DNA of 8,948 nucleotides from JAJISK01 sp046759865. Lineage in GTDB: Archaea > Thermoplasmatota > Thermoplasmata > RBG-16-68-12 > JAJISG01. A program made the position numbers and the translations under genes. The notes under the pieces were generated by a model. It was given only the letters and a program-made list of their open reading frames with translations. It did not search any database and was not told the DNA's origin. Below are positions 5,506 to 8,948 of the stretch, in pieces; positions within the stretch are counted from its first letter, which is position 1, and each line of letters starts with the position of its first letter. Location: NCBI GenBank assembly GCA_046759865.1, contig JBHIDB010000047.1, positions 1 through 8,948 on the forward strand. Reading direction: 5' to 3'.

Positions 5506-6246
5506 GTGGAGCGCGTTCCTACCTTCGTCGAGGGGTTCGATCAGGCTCTGGGCGGGGGCATCCCCGAGGGGAGCGTCGTCCTGGTCTGTGGGACCCCCGG
5601 GACCATGAAGACCTCCCTGGTCTTCAGCGTCCTCTACCACAACGTCCGGGAGAAGGGGCGCAAGGGTCTCTTCGTGACCTTCGAGCAGGGGTACGAGGAC
5701 CTCAAGGCCGCCATGGAGGAGCTGGGCATGGGGGGCCTCGACGACATGGAACTCTACATCCTTGACCTCGGGCGGATCCGGCGGGAGCACCGGGAGCAGG
5801 ACAGCCAGAAGGACTGGTTGGAGGCGCTTCAGGAGTACATCGCCAAACGGGTCTACGACCACGACTTCGACCTCTTGGCCATCGACGCCCTGTCCGGCCT
5901 TTACTCCTTGAGCGAGATGGAGAATCCCCGGCGCGATCTCTTCCACTTCTTCGCCTTCCTCCGGGACCTGGGTCCCACGTGCTTCCTCATCTCTGAGATC
6001 CCCTTCCACTCCCGCCGCCTGGTGGCCTACGAGGAGGACTTCCTCTCGGACGGGATCTTTCTGCTGCAGCAAGCCGAGGTCGGGGACAGCGACGTCCAGC
6101 TTCGCATCCGGTGTGTGAAGTTGCGGCGGGCGAAACACGCCCAGAACTACTTCGCGCTGGTGTGGGGCCCCGGCCGGTTCATAGTAACCTCGGTCATCGC
6201 CCGGACGGGGAACCGGCGGCGGCGGGCGGAACCCGCCTCATGGTGA
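5506..6246 (+). CDS. KaiC/RAD55-like RecA-superfamily ATPase
   Basis: This 246-residue protein has a single RecA-fold domain. It opens with FVEGFDQALGGGIPEGSVVL (7-26), the entry typical of KaiC/RadA-like domains (FDxxLGGGIPxG). The P-loop is GTPGTMKT (29-36), with Met34 where the last Gly of GxxGxGKT normally stands; Lys35 and Thr36 are kept. VTFEQ (57-61) follows the position of the KaiC catalytic Glu region, and LLAID (123-127) is Walker B. FLISEIP (160-166) matches the sensor strand. Archaeal homologues act in varied regulatory or recombination roles, often unknown, so neither a circadian nor a RadA function is claimed. The frame is open from 5392, but those codons overlap carS and include the TATA box, so GTG at 5506 is the start. 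Its last 9 nt overlap the 3' end of the XPD-like gene. Confidence 0.85.
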   Translation: MERVPTFVEGFDQALGGGIPEGSVVLVCGTPGTMKTSLVFSVLYHNVREKGRKGLFVTFEQGYEDLKAAMEELGMGGLDDMELYILDLGRIRREHREQDSQKDWLEALQEYIAKRVYDHDFDLLAIDALSGLYSLSEMENPRRDLFHFFAFLRDLGPTCFLISEIPFHSRRLVAYEEDFLSDGIFLLQQAEVGDSDVQLRIRCVKLRRAKHAQNYFALVWGPGRFIVTSVIARTGNRRRRAEPASW

Positions 6247-8118
6247 GGACGCGCGCATCTCCGGGTTCGGTTCGAGATGCTCCTCGATGGCCTGAGGCAG
6301 GTTCTCCGTCAGGATCATGGGGCCCAGGGCGCGCTTGAAGAAGGGGGCCCGGCGGTCGAGGATAATGGCGATGCCCCGGTCGCGCTCGGAGCGGATGAGC
6401 CGGCCCAGGCTTTGGAGGAGACGTCGGGTCGTGGGGGCCAGCACCCCGTACTCCCACCCCTTCCGGAACTTCCAGTCGTAGTAGTTCACCAGGGCCCGAA
6501 GGGCCGCCGTCGGCTTCGGGTAGGGGATGCCCACCAGCACCACGACCTCCAGTTCTCGATCGGGGAAATCGAGCCCCTCGGCGACGCGGCCTCCGACGAC
6601 GGCGAAGAGGGCGGCGGTCGTCCGGCGGAAGGCGTCCAGGGACCGCATCAGGGCCGCCTGGCCCATCCCTCGCCGCTCGACGTAGACCGGGACCTGGCTC
6701 TCCCTCCTGAGATCGAGGAAGGACTCCAGGAGCCGGTAGCTCGGGAAGAGGAAGAGGGTGTTGCGCTGGCAGCCCCGCAGGAGGGCCTGTACCTCCCCCC
6801 GGAGGCGGGTCAGAGCTTCGGGGGCCTCCCGCAACTCCTGGTACCGGGTCGTGACGTGGTCCCGGTACACCACCCGTCGATTCTCCGGGGGGAAGGGGCT
6901 GGGAAAGGCCCGGAGGAGGGCGTCCGGGGGCAGCCCCAGGGCATCCCGGTACTCCTCGAGGGGGGCAAGGGTCCCCGACATGTGGAGGGAGGCGTGGCAA
7001 GCCAGGACGGGCTCGGCCACCCGGGAGGGGTCGAGGCAGTAGGCGTGGAGGGCTGGGCGTTCCCCCCCGAGGATCAGTTTGGCGTATTCGAGCTCCTCCG
7101 TGGTCATCCAACGTAGCAGGTTCTGGGCCACCCCCAGTGTGTAGGACCGGGCCAATGACCCGGCCCGCCTCCGGGCCTCCCGAATCGCCTCTCCGGTGGT
7201 GGCCAGTGCCCCGAGCATCCCCCGCAGGCGGGAGGTCGTGATGGCGAACTCCTGCATCACCCGGCCCTCCATGGCCAGCGGGGGGAGGAAACCGTCCTCC
7301 TCGATGACGTACTCCGCCGCCAGCCCGCGGAGACCGTTGACGACGATCTCCAGGAGGTCGAAAGAGCTTACCCCCTCGGCCACTTCGGGGTCCCCGTAGT
7401 CCATGAGCTCCTTCTCGGCCCGCTCCACAGCCTCCACAGAGACCCGAAAGGAGCCCACCTCCCGGCAGTGGGCGGGGAGGTTGTGGGCTTCGTCCACGAT
7501 GAGGAGGATGTCCTCGAGCGGCCGTGCGAGGGTCTCGAGCAGCGTCCTCCGCAGAGCCGGCTCGAAGAAGTAGACGTAGGGGGCCGTGATCACCCTGGCC
7601 TGGGGGGCAAGGATCTTGTTGAGCTCGTAGGGGCAGATGCCCTCGGCCCGGAAGTGTTCGCGGGCCTCCTCGGCCGTGGGGTGGGCCGCGCGGACCCACT
7701 GGCCCATCGCCTCACCGTCCCCCTCGAGAAGGCCCCGATAGTAGCGGCAACCCTCTATCCCTGTGAGCGTTTCCTCCTTCCGATCCCGGCAGAAGTGGGA
7801 AAGCTCGTCGGCGGACCCGGGTCCTATGTGACGTTCCTCCGCAAGGAGGCAAAGACGCCGGCGCCCCTGCAACGCGACTCCGAAGGGGCCCAGCTTGCGC
7901 AGCTCAAGCATGACCTGCCGCTGCTGGGAATTCGTGCGCACCAAGTAGAGGATGACACGGTCCTCTTCCACGGCCTGGGTAAGGGCCGCGTAGAGCGCGC
8001 TGACCGTCTTCCCCGACCCAGTCCCCGCTTGCAGGACGAGGTGTCCCCCCGCGAAGGCCCGTTCCATGAGCCCGAGCGTCTCCTTCTGGTGGGGCCGGGG
8101 CGGGTAAGGGAAACGCAC
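6238..8118 (-). CDS. XPD/Rad3-like Fe-S superfamily 2 DNA helicase
   Basis: This 626-residue protein has the archaeal XPD layout and should be a 5'-to-3' DNA helicase with an iron-sulfur cluster. The Q-motif region is FPYPPRPHQ (3-11), motif I GTGSGKT (32-38), motif II DEAH (209-212), motif III SGT (381-383) and motif VI QSLGRLIR (569-576). Four Cys lie between motifs I and II at 90, 110, 124 and 162, in RRRLC, HFCRD, GCRYYR and ICPYE, fitting the 4Fe-4S ligands of XPD. The Arch-like region would span roughly 215-375. Bacterial DinG is the main alternative, but length and Cys context favour XPD. Archaeal XPD is usually linked to nucleotide excision repair, with limited direct proof. The start is GTG at 8118, with a TATA-like box 25.5 nt upstream and a stop codon further upstream in frame. 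Confidence 0.93.
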   Translation of the reverse strand: MRFPYPPRPHQKETLGLMERAFAGGHLVLQAGTGSGKTVSALYAALTQAVEEDRVILYLVRTNSQQRQVMLELRKLGPFGVALQGRRRLCLLAEERHIGPGSADELSHFCRDRKEETLTGIEGCRYYRGLLEGDGEAMGQWVRAAHPTAEEAREHFRAEGICPYELNKILAPQARVITAPYVYFFEPALRRTLLETLARPLEDILLIVDEAHNLPAHCREVGSFRVSVEAVERAEKELMDYGDPEVAEGVSSFDLLEIVVNGLRGLAAEYVIEEDGFLPPLAMEGRVMQEFAITTSRLRGMLGALATTGEAIREARRRAGSLARSYTLGVAQNLLRWMTTEELEYAKLILGGERPALHAYCLDPSRVAEPVLACHASLHMSGTLAPLEEYRDALGLPPDALLRAFPSPFPPENRRVVYRDHVTTRYQELREAPEALTRLRGEVQALLRGCQRNTLFLFPSYRLLESFLDLRRESQVPVYVERRGMGQAALMRSLDAFRRTTAALFAVVGGRVAEGLDFPDRELEVVVLVGIPYPKPTAALRALVNYYDWKFRKGWEYGVLAPTTRRLLQSLGRLIRSERDRGIAIILDRRAPFFKRALGPMILTENLPQAIEEHLEPNPEMRASSP

Positions 8119-8139
8119 CGGGGTTCCACCTAGAGGGGA

Positions 8140-8147
8140 CTAAAAAG
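8140..8147 (-). promoter_or_regulatory. TATA-like box for the XPD-like helicase gene
   Basis: CTTTTTAG is centred 25.5 nt upstream of the GTG at 8118, in a 103-nt divergent gap. It supports a leaderless start at that GTG. Confidence 0.5.
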
Positions 8148-8191
8148 GGTGGCATGGAGGGGTAACCGAAACTGAACGGTCGCGACGAAGC

Positions 8192-8197
8192 CTTAAA
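8192..8197 (+). promoter_or_regulatory. TATA-like box for the DUF61 gene
   Basis: CTTAAA is centred about 27 nt upstream of the TTG at 8222. It is the most AT-rich run near the gene and favours the TTG over the ATG at 8264 as the start. Confidence 0.45.
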
Positions 8198-8221
8198 CTC
8201 TCGCCACGTCTCGGTCCCCCG

Positions 8222-8638
8222 TTGTTCGACGAGGAGGCCGTGGACCGCTGGGTGGGACTGGAGATGGGTCGGCTCGCCCACGGGCTCGTCTCACGAACGA
8301 GGAGCTTGGGTCAGCTCTTGGAGGAGGAGCATCCCCGCACGACGACGCGAGAGGGAGAGTCATACGCTTTCGACAAGAAGGTCCTTCAGGGGCTGGCGGC
8401 CGTGACGTCGGACGAGGAGCGGGATCGCCTTCGCCTACCCATCACCCTCCGCTTCCACGCGGATCTGGAGAACCAGGCGTCCGTGGAGGCCAGGCTGGCG
8501 GCGACCGTGCTCCGCCGCCTGGCCGGGGTGGAACGGGCCTACCCCTTCCGGGAAGGACGCGCCTGGTTCCCGTACTCCCTGGGTCTGGAGTTCCTCCTCC
8601 AGTACCCCACGGCGGTCCAACGGATTCTGCTTCTCTGA
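8222..8638 (+). CDS. DUF61 (UPF0216) family protein
   Basis: This 138-residue protein matches the archaeal family DUF61/UPF0216, whose function is not known. Recognisable features are an N-terminal helical part with RTRSLGQLLEEEHP (25-38), an acidic stretch ending in RLRLPIT (69-75), the family's LxLPI signature, and the C-terminal SLGLEFLLQYPTAVQRILLL (119-138) close to the family's YPT-like ending. Expected length for the family is similar. It has no signal peptide or membrane segment. The TTG start at 8222 gives an N-terminus that lines up with the family and lies at the proper distance from a TATA-like box; ATG at 8264 would remove 14 residues. It diverges from the XPD-like gene and abuts the next gene tail to tail without a spacer. 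Confidence 0.82.
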   Translation: MFDEEAVDRWVGLEMGRLAHGLVSRTRSLGQLLEEEHPRTTTREGESYAFDKKVLQGLAAVTSDEERDRLRLPITLRFHADLENQASVEARLAATVLRRLAGVERAYPFREGRAWFPYSLGLEFLLQYPTAVQRILLL

Positions 8639-8948
8639 CTACGGCTCCGGCTCCCCCGGCCGTCGGGTCTCCCAGAGGTCCTCGGGAATCTCCTCGTAGA
8701 CCGTGTCGAGATCCGGGATCGTCTCTTCGAGGGGTGGGGCGGCGTTTGCCAGCTCGAAAATCCGCTCCTTTCGGAAGAGCCAGTAGTGAATCCGCCACTC
8801 CCGGCCGTCGTAGAGAGTGGTCTCCTCTCGTTCCGTTGTGAGGATTCCTGAATCCTCCAACATGTAAAAGGCGTCCCGGTCATCGGGCTCCAAGACGTTG
8901 TCGATGATCCGTTCCGCGTACCCAAAAAAGTTGAGGATGTGTTGGGCC
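8639..8948 (-). CDS. DUF6015-like winged-helix-type protein, 5'-partial
   Basis: The frame is open to the window edge, so the start codon lies outside; 102 complete codons are visible. The visible part reads AQHILNFFGYAERIIDNVLE and then DDRDAFYMLEDSGILTTERE, followed by DGREWRIHYWLFRKERIFEL and an acidic, proline-rich tail ending GEPEP. The alternation of a helix, a second helix with an FYMLEDSGIL core, and a two-strand hairpin (TTEREETTL, WRIHYWLF) looks like a winged-helix domain. The core resembles the archaeal DUF6015 family as I remember it, mainly from Thermoplasmata; this needs a profile search. A TTG at 8893 could be taken as a start, but the conserved-looking upstream codons argue against it. 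Its function is unknown; DNA binding is only a structural guess. Confidence 0.72.
   Translation of the reverse strand, partial: AQHILNFFGYAERIIDNVLEPDDRDAFYMLEDSGILTTEREETTLYDGREWRIHYWLFRKERIFELANAAPPLEETIPDLDTVYEEIPEDLWETRRPGEPEP

Noticed and set aside
5449..6138. Minus-strand open frame opposite the KaiC-like gene
   Set aside because: Its composition is Val/Leu/Glu-biased without motifs and it is antisense to a clear RecA-fold gene.
6194..7699. Long minus-strand open frame (501 codons) inside the XPD-like gene
   Set aside because: The translation is Gly/Pro/Arg-rich with no domain, while another frame of the same strand holds all helicase motifs.
1..8948. CRISPR arrays, tRNA, rRNA, insertion sequences
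   Set aside because: No regularly spaced repeats, cloverleaf-like sequence, rRNA segment or transposase motif was found by reading both strands by eye.

Overview
The window is archaeal, GC-rich DNA, most likely from a high-GC member of the Thermoplasmatota or a related euryarchaeal lineage. The archaeal signs are a CarS-type CDP-archaeol synthase, an Fe-S XPD-family helicase, a B-family DNA polymerase with an intein, a RAD55/KaiC-like ATPase with an unusual P-loop, a DUF61 (UPF0216) protein, and AT-rich boxes 25-27 nt upstream of start codons, as expected for leaderless transcripts. The Thermoplasmatota placement is an inference from gene content.

Layout: (1) 1-2766, plus strand, the 3' part of a PolB2-like DNA polymerase whose 5' end lies outside the window. 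A 462-residue LAGLIDADG intein (556-1941) is inserted in polymerase motif B. (2) 2812-4266, minus strand, a three-gene cluster read as tandem HARP-like protein -> CYTH-domain protein -> VOC/glyoxalase-fold protein. (3) 4327-5405, minus strand, carS -> pyrE with a 7-nt overlap, joining archaeal membrane-lipid and pyrimidine synthesis. (4) 5506-6246, plus strand, a RecA-fold KaiC/RAD55-like ATPase, divergent from carS. (5) 6238-8118, minus strand, an XPD-like helicase whose 3' end overlaps the ATPase gene by 9 nt. (6) 8222-8638, plus strand, a DUF61 protein, divergent from the helicase. (7) 8639-8948, minus strand, the 3' part of a small winged-helix-like protein resembling DUF6015, abutting DUF61 tail to tail. 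No gap between genes exceeds about 105 nt. I saw no rRNA, tRNA, CRISPR array or insertion sequence.

Four of the genes suggest DNA repair or replication-fork work: the PolB2-like polymerase, the HARP-like protein, the RAD55-like ATPase and XPD. They are not one operon, so a shared role is only an inference. The strongest points for follow-up are the intein with a possible co-conversion tract, the altered polymerase motif C, the free-standing two-HARP protein, and the regular promoter-to-start spacing.
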